A DNA stretch of 64,000 bases, taken from contig NZ_SJPF01000001.1 in assembly GCF_007859755.1 (NCBI RefSeq), forward strand, positions 248,001-312,000, read 5' to 3'. Positions 32,556-40,396 of the stretch are shown one piece after another; the first letter of the stretch is position 1; every line of letters starts with the position of its first letter. The notes beneath the pieces were generated by a model, which saw only the letters and a program-made list of their open reading frames with translations, made no database searches and was not told where the DNA came from. The translations under genes were made by a program, and so were the position numbers. The DNA is from Blastopirellula retiformator. GTDB taxonomy: Bacteria > Planctomycetota > Planctomycetia > Pirellulales > Pirellulaceae.

Positions 32556-35500
32556 CTACTCTTCTTCGTCGTCGTACTCGTCATCGTCGCTGGCGTCGGT
32601 CAGCGACGTTTGCCAGGGGTCGATCTGGCTATGCAGGTGTTCGATGTCGAGCGTCTTTTGCGGGATGAAGTTCGCTTTCTGCTCTTCGTCGTCGCCGCCA
32701 AAATGACGTCGCCGTTCGATCTTCACCACTTCCGCTTCCAGGGCGACCAGCCAGGCGGGCACGTCCAGGCCGACGCCGCTCGGCTCTTCGACCAGCACGT
32801 CCGCTTCTTTGCGGAGCAGTTCAAAGGCGGTGTGCGTTTCGCCGCTCGCCTCTTCCATCGCCTGTTCGACCAGCGAGCAAACGCGATCGACCGCCAGCGG
32901 CTGTAAGAAGCGTTGGTGAATGCGGTCGGCGATCGTCGGCATCCGCATCGAGTACTTCTGCTGCAGTTCGCCCAAGTGACCGACAAACTTGTTCGCTTCG
33001 TCGCCAATCCGTTCGGCCAAGGCCCGCCGCCACAACTGGGCCGCTTCAGCATGGCCGCGACGCACTAGGATTTCATGGGCCAGCACGACCGGCTTCAGGT
33101 TCCACTCGATCCGCTCGTACATCGTCTGCAGACGGAGAAAATCGAGGAACATGTACAGCAGTTCGCCCCGGTCGCTTTGCGTGGTGGTGCTGTTGTAGTC
33201 GCGGTACTCGGGATAGTTTTCCAGCACCGCTTCCAGCGTCATCGTGATGCAGTCGATCGCGTTGCGCAGATCACGCTGGTCGGTCAGGGCGGTCACAAAG
33301 GCGGGCCATTCTTCTTCCGGCAGTTCGTTCTTGATCCGCTCGACCCAAACTTGGACCCCTTGGTGCAGGATCGACCGAATGTTGCCGCGGTTGAAGAAGT
33401 ACTGCGTAAACAGGTCGCCGCCGTAGGTTTCGATGAACGATTTCATCTGCGTCCAGCGGGGCTCGTCCTGGAACTTCTCGACCGCCGACAGTCGCAGCGT
33501 CCGGCTATGGTGCAGCCAGACGATCAGCATGTGCTGGGTGATCTGCTCCAGGCACTCGACCAGTTCGGTCTCGACGGTGCGGGTTTTTCGCTTACTCTTG
33601 GAGCCTGCCTTCCATTCTTTGGACGAGTCGGACAACGCGCTGACCAGCGCCGTGTAGGCCGCCTCGAACAGCGAATCGAACTCGGTCACGGCGCTCGGGC
33701 CGACCGGGTTGTCGCGTTCCATCGCCCGGGCCGTTTCCAGCAGTTGCCGCGAACGCTCAAACAGACCCAGCCGCGGCAGCCAGGCGAGCAGCTCGCGAAT
33801 GGCGCCTTGGCGAACGCGGGCCGCAACGATCTGCCCCGGGGCGCCACCTTTGCCGATCGGAATGTAGAGGAGCGGCTTGGAGGTGAGCGCTTCGATAAAC
33901 TCGTACCACGGGTCGCCTGTTTCGCCGACGCGATTGGCCAACAGCGACGTTAGCACCAGCACTCCTTGGCGATGTTCGTCGGCCAGCTCCGGCGGCAGTT
34001 GTTGGCTGAAGGTCAGCTCCTGTTGCGTGGTTCCTTCCATGCTGCGAACGGCGGCCGCTTCCAGCAATCGGGCAGAAGAGGCGGCGGCTGCGGCGGTGAT
34101 GATCGTCCGCTCCAGCACAAACTCTTTGATCGCTCGCTGCCGGTCAAAGTCGACCATCGATTGGTGATCGCCGGCCGGGCGAGGGAGCTGGTACTTGTGA
34201 ACCGTCGCCAGCAGTCGCAACAGACCGTCGAGGTTCGAAACGGCCCGCTCGCGCATTTCGATCAGCCGCTCGCCCACTTGTTCGCTGGGCGGTTGCGTGG
34301 CCGCTTCCATCGCCGTCAAACGCCACAGCCGGGCGATGCATTCCAGAAACAGCAGCCGCAGATTGACGCGGCGCGATTCGGCGTGCAGCTCTTCCTTGGT
34401 CTCTTCGGCCGAGGAGTCTCCTCCTTGGACGTCCCCCTCGACGCCGTCGTCGGTGCTGTCGACGTAGGTGACTTCTTCGTAGGCGGCGCCATACAGGTCT
34501 TCGTCGTCGCCATGCGGATCGGCGAACAAGGCGGCCAGATCGTCACTGGCGCCACTCTGCTTGCCGCCGGAGAGCCACGACGGCGGACCCCAATAGTCGG
34601 CGGCGTTCGCTTCCAGGAAGTCGAGCATCCGGCAAGCGAGCGTCCACCGCTTCTCGGCCGAGGTCTCGGCGCCCCGCATTCGCCGCATCCACTCGCGGGC
34701 GAGCGGAAAGAACGACGCTTCGCCCAGTTGCAGCGGCACATGATCGGCCCGCTCGAGCCAATGAATCAGCAGCGACAGCGACGCGACAAAATCGCTCCGC
34801 TCCAGCAGCGCCTCGATCACCAGGGCGTACGCCTTGGGCGAGTCGAACATCTCGGCGTGCGGCGCCCAAAAGCCGACGTCGCCGGTCGCAGCGCCACCTT
34901 GATGCCACAGTCGCAAAGCGGAAGCGACGTGCTGAGCGGCGTCAAACGCTTCGGCGGCGTTGATCGCTTCGACCGCCGAGACTTCATGGGCGGCGAACTT
35001 GCCCCACCACTCGCTGAACGTCGAGAATCGCTTCTCGATCTGGGCGGCCGCATCGGCGTCGTTAATCGCCGCCGCTTCGCTCCAGATCCGCGACATCAAG
35101 TTCATGATGATCTCGATCATCTGCAGCAGGTCGTCGACGCGGTGGTCGCGGACGCTGTTTTCGATCGATGGGAACAGGCTGAACTGCGCCTCAAAGCCGA
35201 GGATGTTCCACGGATCGACCAGTGCCCCGCAGGCGATGCCGCGATGGAGCCGATCGATGATCTTGTCGATATATTCAATCGCCGGCGCCAGTTCGCGTCG
35301 GTCGACCGCCTGGTTGGACAGGGTCACAAAGCAGACGATCCGGCAGCTCATCCGGGCCGAAGCGGTTGGCACCACGTCCACCTGGCGGCCTGCTTCTTCG
35401 GGATAACCCATCCGGGCGAACAGCTGCGCCAGGTGAACGTGCGCCAGTTGGCGAGCCCGGCGTTGGCTGAGGACGCCGTTAAGATGTTGCCGGGCGGCGC

Positions 35501-36560
35501 CAAACGGTTGGCGACGGACGATCGCCTCTTGTTGCAGCCGCTCGCCATGTTCGCCGGGGATCTTGTTGACCAGTTCGGCGTAAAAGCGATCGCGGTAGCC
35601 GGCGATTTGCGGCAACAGCTTGGCCAGCGTCACGTCGGAAGCGTACGAGTCAGGCCCGGTTCCCGAGATGCCGGCGCCCATCAGGATGACGCCTGCGAGA
35701 ACGGCGGCCGCTTCGACTTCCAGCTCTTCGATCGGGGCTTCCTGGCCTTCTTCGACCCGCCGCATCAGCGCGTCGAGGGTCACTTGCTGCACGACGAACC
35801 GGCGGTAGAAGCCGCTGTTGTCGATGTGATCGGGATCCCACTGGCCAAACTGGTAGTTGGGCCGCTTGTTGACCGGGTGATCGAAATCGTAGGCCCGCGG
35901 GTCGAAGGCGAGCTCTTCGAGCTTGTCGGGATCAAAGCAGGCGTCTTGCAGAATGTCGGGGCTGGTCGCCTGGATCAGTTCGAGCGCCTTGGTCGTCACT
36001 CGATAGTATCGCCCGCTCGAAACGCCGGCTCCGGCCAGAAAGATCGGCACCGGACGGCAGTACTCATGATCGTAGGGACGCATCCGCCGCGACTGCAGCG
36101 CGGCGATCGGGCGATGGCCGATATAGTCGTTCAGCTGATTGATGGCGCCGGCGCGGACTCGCTCGACTTCGTCCCATGGTCCGGCTTGCTGCAAGGTCGC
36201 CTCGGCGGCCCGGACGACGAAGAAGGGGAGCAGGATCGCTTCGTCGACCTGGTGGAACAGGAGATCGCGGTGGAACTCGAGGTAGCCGGGCAGGACATGC
36301 CCAAACAGGCAGTTGAGCACGCCGGCCGCTTGTTCGGTGTCGGCAAAGGCGGGAGAAGTGCCGGCCAGCCGGTTCAGCTCGGCTTGCAGCGCGTCTCCCA
36401 GGCGGGCCCAAGTGGGGCGCGAGCGGGGTTCTCCCGGGGCGACGGCGGCGAATAATTCGGCCAGCGCGGCGGCGAACTTCGGGTCATACGCTCCAGAAGA
36501 GAAGTTCAAATAGCCCAGCGTTTTTTCGATTTGAGTCGAGAATTGGCTCAACGAGGGCAT
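32556..36560 (-). CDS. Large protein of unknown function (1334 residues)
   Basis: The protein is cytoplasmic by appearance: no signal peptide and no membrane segment. It is alpha-helical, rich in Leu/Ala/Glu/Gln, with an acidic end (ASDDDEYDDEEE). Possible structural marks are a GRYYRVTTKALELIQATSPDIL segment near 200, an acidic low-complexity loop (DSTDDGVEGDVQGGDSSAEE) near 735, and a helical second half. I recognise no catalytic motif. The ATG at 36560 is preferred because it starts the first helix (MPSLSQFSTQIEKTL) and the upstream extension has no helix pattern. It is monocistronic and convergent with the basic protein gene. The length and uniform codon use argue it is real; a planctomycete-specific family is possible. 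Confidence 0.75.
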   Translation of the reverse strand: MPSLSQFSTQIEKTLGYLNFSSGAYDPKFAAALAELFAAVAPGEPRSRPTWARLGDALQAELNRLAGTSPAFADTEQAAGVLNCLFGHVLPGYLEFHRDLLFHQVDEAILLPFFVVRAAEATLQQAGPWDEVERVRAGAINQLNDYIGHRPIAALQSRRMRPYDHEYCRPVPIFLAGAGVSSGRYYRVTTKALELIQATSPDILQDACFDPDKLEELAFDPRAYDFDHPVNKRPNYQFGQWDPDHIDNSGFYRRFVVQQVTLDALMRRVEEGQEAPIEELEVEAAAVLAGVILMGAGISGTGPDSYASDVTLAKLLPQIAGYRDRFYAELVNKIPGEHGERLQQEAIVRRQPFGAARQHLNGVLSQRRARQLAHVHLAQLFARMGYPEEAGRQVDVVPTASARMSCRIVCFVTLSNQAVDRRELAPAIEYIDKIIDRLHRGIACGALVDPWNILGFEAQFSLFPSIENSVRDHRVDDLLQMIEIIMNLMSRIWSEAAAINDADAAAQIEKRFSTFSEWWGKFAAHEVSAVEAINAAEAFDAAQHVASALRLWHQGGAATGDVGFWAPHAEMFDSPKAYALVIEALLERSDFVASLSLLIHWLERADHVPLQLGEASFFPLAREWMRRMRGAETSAEKRWTLACRMLDFLEANAADYWGPPSWLSGGKQSGASDDLAALFADPHGDDEDLYGAAYEEVTYVDSTDDGVEGDVQGGDSSAEETKEELHAESRRVNLRLLFLECIARLWRLTAMEAATQPPSEQVGERLIEMRERAVSNLDGLLRLLATVHKYQLPRPAGDHQSMVDFDRQRAIKEFVLERTIITAAAAASSARLLEAAAVRSMEGTTQQELTFSQQLPPELADEHRQGVLVLTSLLANRVGETGDPWYEFIEALTSKPLLYIPIGKGGAPGQIVAARVRQGAIRELLAWLPRLGLFERSRQLLETARAMERDNPVGPSAVTEFDSLFEAAYTALVSALSDSSKEWKAGSKSKRKTRTVETELVECLEQITQHMLIVWLHHSRTLRLSAVEKFQDEPRWTQMKSFIETYGGDLFTQYFFNRGNIRSILHQGVQVWVERIKNELPEEEWPAFVTALTDQRDLRNAIDCITMTLEAVLENYPEYRDYNSTTTQSDRGELLYMFLDFLRLQTMYERIEWNLKPVVLAHEILVRRGHAEAAQLWRRALAERIGDEANKFVGHLGELQQKYSMRMPTIADRIHQRFLQPLAVDRVCSLVEQAMEEASGETHTAFELLRKEADVLVEEPSGVGLDVPAWLVALEAEVVKIERRRHFGGDDEEQKANFIPQKTLDIEHLHSQIDPWQTSLTDASDDDEYDDEEE

Positions 36561-36943
36561 GGGGTTCCGTTTCGATCTGGACCGGCGAACAAGGGCATTT
36601 TGATGCATGCCCAGACGGGCTGGAGGAGGACGTCCGACTGGCATTTGTGCGGCAGGAACCGCCGCAAACCCTTCATCCTAGGAAGACCCAGCCGGATGGT
36701 CTAGGCGACAGAGATGACCCAGGAACTGGTTTTTAGGTCGTAACCATAGATATATCAGGGGCTTGCGCGGTGTTGCGGCCCCTCCCACTCCACAGGACGA
36801 GGTGGAAAGTTGCCCCCTTTTCCGTGTCTTAACTCTCCTAGATTTCTCACTTTATCCGCGCTTCGCCTTCCGGCGTTGACTATGATAGAGATTGCTTATC
36901 CAACCCTCGCTCTGATGGTCTCGACTCACTTCTGAGGATTTCG
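36561..36943. other. Gene-free region between divergent genes
   Basis: This 383-base space separates the large minus-strand gene from the plus-strand propeller gene. Each would need its own promoter here. No open frame, repeat or hairpin of note was seen. Confidence 0.5.
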
Positions 36944-38572
36944 ATGACGCTCCGTTTTTTCCACTGTTTCGCCTCTGTCCTTCTCCTGCTGTCGGTTTCG
37001 TCACTGGCGCTGGCCCAAGGTCGCGCTGTGCTGCAAGACGCGCAGCTGCAGCAACTTGGGTTGCAGAAGACCTGGTCGACGCAGTTGCCGATCGGCGCCA
37101 AGGGCGCCAAGCTCAGCTCGCTGGCTCAGGCGATCAGCCCAGACGACATGCAGACCGTCTTCGAGGTGAAGCACCAAGGGCGCTCGACGATGTTCTCATC
37201 GCGCGATCTCAGTCCGTTTGGGAAGCCGCTGGGAGTCGAAGGAGCGAAAGCGAAGGCGGACCAGTTCGTCGCTCGCTTGGATCAATCGAAGGAAAAGCCG
37301 GAGCTGGTCGAACACCAAGTGCCGGAAGTCTTGCTGCTGGCGCAAAGCAGCTCGGGCGTGTTGACCGCGCTGGATGGTCAAACGGGACGTAAGCTGTGGT
37401 CGCAGTTGCCGGGCCAAGCGTTCTATCCGTCGCAAAAGGCGTCGGCCGACGCCAAGTATGTGGCGACGGTCAATGGTTTGACGCTTTACGTGCTGCATCG
37501 CGAAAATGGCGAGCTGTTCTGGAAGCGGAATCTGAGCGGTCCGCCGACCGCCGGGGCTGTCGTTGGCGATGGGCACATCTACGCTCCGCTGATGAATGGC
37601 ATTATCGAAATCTTTGATCTGCAAGACGCCACCAAGCCGGTCGGCCGTTTTCAATCGTACGGACAGATCTTCGCCAACCCGACCATTACCGAAGCGACCG
37701 TGATGTGGCCGACCAATCGCGGTTTCGTCTACGCCGGCAACTCGTTTGACGACAAGTTCCGTTACCGGATCGAAGCGACCGGCGAAGTGATCGCCTCGAC
37801 GACGCACCTGGCGCCGAGCCTGAACTTCTTCGCCACGACCAGCGGTTACGTCTATTGCATCTATCAGCGCGACGGCCGCATCGAATGGCGGCGTTCGTAT
37901 GGCGAACCGATCGTCGCGTCGGTCCCGGCGATCGACGACATCGCGTATGTCGTGCTGCAGCGCGGCGGCATGCACGCCGTCGAGGCTTACACCGGCAAAG
38001 AAATGTGGTACGTCCCCGGCGTCAGCCAGTTTTTGGCGGTCAGCGGCGAGTATGTCTATGTGCTCGACAAGAGCCAGCGGATCTTGAAGCTCGAAAAGGC
38101 GAGCGGCGCCCTGATGGGACAGCTGAGCGTTCGCGACTTCGACTACTTCTACACCAATCTCGAATCAGATCGACTCATCCTTGGCACCTTGTCGGGCGTC
38201 CTCTACGTCTTGCAGGAAACGGGCAAAGAATTCCCGCAGGTTCACATTCCGCTGAAGACCGGCGACGAAGAAGAAGTCCCGGCCGAAGAGGAAACCGAGA
38301 AGCCGGAAGAGCCGATGGAAGAGACGACCAAGCCGGCCGATGGCAATCCGTTTGGCGGCGGCGGAAATCCATTCGGCGGTGGCGGCGGCTCAAATCCGTT
38401 CGGCGGCGGCAACCCGTTTGGCGGCGGCTCGGGCGGCAATGACGCGTCCGGCGGATCCAGCGACAGCAGCAACCCGTTCGGTGGCGGCGGTGGGTCGAAT
38501 CCGTTTGGCGGCAGCAACCCGTTCGGCGGCGATGACTCGGGCGGAGCGATGGATAACCCGTTCGGCAACTAG
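36944..38572 (+). CDS. Exported PQQ-type beta-propeller protein with NPFGG-repeat tail
   Basis: The 542-residue protein starts with a signal peptide (HCFASVLLLLSVSSLALAQG). A propeller of about seven blades follows: LTALDGQTGRKLWSQLPG, LYVLHRENGELFWKR, GHIYAPLMNGIIEIFDL, GYVYCIYQRDGRIEWRR, HAVEAYTGKEMWYVPG, LKLEKASGALMGQL. After residue 435 an acidic segment (EEVPAEEETEKPEE) leads to a tail of NPFGGGGNPFGG repeats. Gly/Asn-rich tails of this kind may form flexible surface linkers. The ATG at 36944 directly begins the signal. A perfect stem-loop terminator follows. Function unknown. Confidence 0.8.
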   Translation: MTLRFFHCFASVLLLLSVSSLALAQGRAVLQDAQLQQLGLQKTWSTQLPIGAKGAKLSSLAQAISPDDMQTVFEVKHQGRSTMFSSRDLSPFGKPLGVEGAKAKADQFVARLDQSKEKPELVEHQVPEVLLLAQSSSGVLTALDGQTGRKLWSQLPGQAFYPSQKASADAKYVATVNGLTLYVLHRENGELFWKRNLSGPPTAGAVVGDGHIYAPLMNGIIEIFDLQDATKPVGRFQSYGQIFANPTITEATVMWPTNRGFVYAGNSFDDKFRYRIEATGEVIASTTHLAPSLNFFATTSGYVYCIYQRDGRIEWRRSYGEPIVASVPAIDDIAYVVLQRGGMHAVEAYTGKEMWYVPGVSQFLAVSGEYVYVLDKSQRILKLEKASGALMGQLSVRDFDYFYTNLESDRLILGTLSGVLYVLQETGKEFPQVHIPLKTGDEEEVPAEEETEKPEEPMEETTKPADGNPFGGGGNPFGGGGGSNPFGGGNPFGGGSGGNDASGGSSDSSNPFGGGGGSNPFGGSNPFGGDDSGGAMDNPFGN

Positions 38573-38640
38573 CGAACAACTTTGGGGCGGCGCGGCCGCG
38601 GCGGTGACGTTGCGACAGCGCTTCCCCAATCGGACGCCAG

Positions 38641-38668
38641 CGCCAGGCGAGGAGCCTGGCGTTTTTTT
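38641..38668 (+). terminator. Rho-independent terminator after the propeller gene
   Basis: CGCCAGGC, loop GAGGA, GCCTGGCG (8-base stem) followed by TTTTTTT, 69 bases after the stop. Confidence 0.9.
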
Positions 38669-38686
38669 GTTTCTTGATAGCGGCAC

Positions 38687-38999
38687 GGTTAGCCCTGATA
38701 GCTCTCGCTATCAGGGCCGACAAAGTCGGCAGGAGGCATCAGGCCGAGGATGGAATTGAAGCGGCGGACTGCGCTTGTCGTTGGAGCCTGACGTAAGGTG
38801 GGTGGAACAAGCGCCAGTGAGCCCGGCCCGACTCGGTCGATTCGATTCGCTTAAGTAACCCACCTTTCGCTGGCAAGCGCAGAGTTGGGTAGGCTGCGCT
38901 ACAACGCACTCTTTTCTCGTGCAGGTCCGGGCTCCAACGAGGATCGCCGTCCGCCGGTTGGGCGCCTATCTCGGCCTGATGCTTCCTACGGGGCTAACC
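38687..38999. repeat. Inverted-repeat element bounded by GGTTAGCC/GGCTAACC, second copy
   Basis: Starts GGTTAGCC (38687-38694) and ends GGCTAACC (38992-38999), with AGGAGGCATCAGGCC near the left end and GGCCTGATGCTTCCT near the right end facing each other. A first copy lies at 2413-2596. Two sub-hairpins (CTGATAGCT/GCTATCAG and GCCGAC/GTCGGC) are present. The middle carries an ACCCACCTT segment like that at 902. Confidence 0.65.
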
Positions 39000-39138
39000 A
39001 TTGGCTGGGCCGACAACCGCATCGGCAAAGCCACGCCCGATTTTCGCCAAGCTTGTCTTCCGCCGAGCGAATAGCTGTTGGTCGCTGGCATGCTGCGGAG
39101 AGTCTGCGTGCCTGACCTCGATGCGAAAGGAGCCGCCT

Positions 39139-39258
39139 GTGCGAAGTCGGATGATCTGTCTCGCTGGCCTGGTTGCTGGCGGTTCGCTTGTCGGATGCGA
39201 CCTGGAGCGCGAAAGTCGCTTACTCGGAGCGGCTCATCTGTGCGGCCTGCGTCTGTAG
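39139..39258 (+). CDS. Possible short lipoprotein (39 residues)
   Basis: The frame from the GTG at 39139 encodes a lipoprotein-like signal MRSRMICLAGLVAGGSLVGC with the lipobox LVGC, then only about 19 more residues. A strong AAAGGAG ribosome site lies 8 bases upstream. Small entericidin-like lipoproteins of 35-45 residues exist, but this has no characteristic match. It overlaps an opposite-strand frame (39220-39462) that also looks coding, so at most one may be real. Confidence 0.35.
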   Translation: MRSRMICLAGLVAGGSLVGCDLERESRLLGAAHLCGLRL

Positions 39259-39462
39259 CGCTTGAGACGCAAAGACGAGATCGATCTCGCCGAACCGCCG
39301 CGGCGGTTTCGGCGCCGGGGTCGCACTTGCGCGGAACCAATTCCACAGCTGGGGCCAGCGCGATTGCTTCTTGCCGTGAATGATCTTGAGGCTCTTAACC
39401 AGGCGGGCGATCTGCGTTGATGCGGGTCGCATCTCGCGGATTTCGATCAGATGGCGAGTCAA
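39220..39462 (-). CDS. Possible small hypothetical protein
   Basis: The 80-residue frame starts with ATG at 39462 (MTRHLIEIREMRPAS) and uses codons typical of neighbouring genes (mostly G or C at the third position). It contains LVKSLKIIHGKKQ and RWPQLWNWFRA, with a Pro-rich PAPKPPRRF stretch. It has no signal peptide and no recognised domain. Its 3' end overlaps the possible lipoprotein on the other strand by 39 bases. It may be real or a chance frame. Confidence 0.35.
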   Translation of the reverse strand: MTRHLIEIREMRPASTQIARLVKSLKIIHGKKQSRWPQLWNWFRASATPAPKPPRRFGEIDLVFASQALQTQAAQMSRSE

Positions 39463-39745
39463 AAGAAGGCTTTCCTTCGGCGAGTGCGAGACAAGAGAAG
39501 AGGATTTCTAACAATATACCGCAAATCCGTTCGCGCAAATCCCCGAATTGGGCGATTGCGGATTTCAGCATTTTTTTCGCCCGCTGCAGTGGGGCCTGAT
39601 TGGATATCAACCAGGTTCGATAGGAGTCGAGAAGCGGCCAGGAATTTTGTTTTCGGCACGGACATTGCTTAAGAAGTTCACCACGGATGTGCTGCTGCAA
39701 AACAACAAACCGACTTACGCATATCGATTTCAAGGAGTTCGAACC

Positions 39746-40255
39746 ATGAACGTTTCTCGACTTTCTCTCGCGTTGCTTCCGCTCGCTTTCGCGCCGCTGG
39801 GTTGTGCTCAACCGGTCGGGCAGGTTAGCGACCAAGGGGACTACAACTCTTAACACGAATCGACCGGCAACGAAGAAACCGCCGCCGATGAAAGGCCGAG
39901 CCTGGAAAAGCATGAAGTTCATCGCGAATCGATGGACGAGGCTCCGAGCGCCCCCGAAAAGACGGCCGAAAACGAAGCGGACAAGTCGGAAGCGACGCCG
40001 ACCGAAAGCGAAACTGCGAAGACTGAAGAAGCGGCGAAGACCGAGGAGATGGCGGCCGCCGAAGAGAAGCCGCAAACCGAAGAAGCGACCAAGGAAGAGT
40101 CGGCGGAAGAAAAGCAGGTTTCGACCGAAGAAGTGAAGCCGGAAGAAGTCGCCAATCAGCAAGAGGGCGCCTTCAAAGACGAATCGGAAGAGCAATCGGT
40201 TCACGTCGATCCGCCCCAATCGCAGCTCGAAGTTTCGCTCGCTTGCGTCAGCTGA
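39746..40255 (+). pseudogene. Acidic lipoprotein gene interrupted by an in-frame TAA
   Basis: The ATG at 39746 has an AAGGAG site 8 bases upstream. It encodes a lipoprotein signal (MNVSRLSLALLPLAFAPLGC, lipobox PLGC), then AQPVGQVSDQGDYNS and a TAA at 39851-39853. Past the stop, the same frame continues with no other stop to 40255 for 133 residues of a Glu/Ala/Lys/Thr-rich segment (HESTGNEETAADERPS, then DEAPSAPEKTAENEADK and similar). The acidic composition begins right after the stop, so this is one gene broken by a single nonsense change, or a sequencing error, or a recoded stop. A second independent start (ATG at 39932) lacks a ribosome site and signal. Confidence 0.75.
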
Positions 40256-40333
40256 AGGCCGAAAGTAACGGTCGTTGTCTCGCTTCGCAGTACTAACTGG
40301 CGCTCGGCGCCGTAACCGCCGAACTCCGCGTCG

Positions 40334-40374
40334 GGCCGCTGTCGTTTCTTCGGAAACGGCGGCGGCCTTTTTTT
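40334..40374 (+). terminator. Rho-independent terminator after the broken lipoprotein gene
   Basis: GGCCGCTGTCGTTTC, loop TTC, GGAAACGGCGGCGGCC (long stem with one or two mismatches) followed by TTTTTTT. Confidence 0.8.
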
Positions 40375-40396
40375 GTTGACGGGTTGTTATGTTCGC

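Noticed and set aside
31298-32584. 428-residue open frame antisense to the basic Gly/Arg-rich gene
   Set aside because: Thr/Ala/Phe-rich shadow of low-complexity DNA; the plus-strand frame has a signal peptide and a terminator.
33966-36455. Long open frame on the plus strand over the 1334-residue gene
   Set aside because: It is antisense to a long gene with better codon use and a structured product; its Arg/Gly/Val-rich composition is typical of a GC-rich shadow.
39932-40255. A separate gene starting at the ATG at 39932
   Set aside because: No ribosome site or signal precedes it, and the coding-type sequence extends in frame back to the lipoprotein signal, across one stop.
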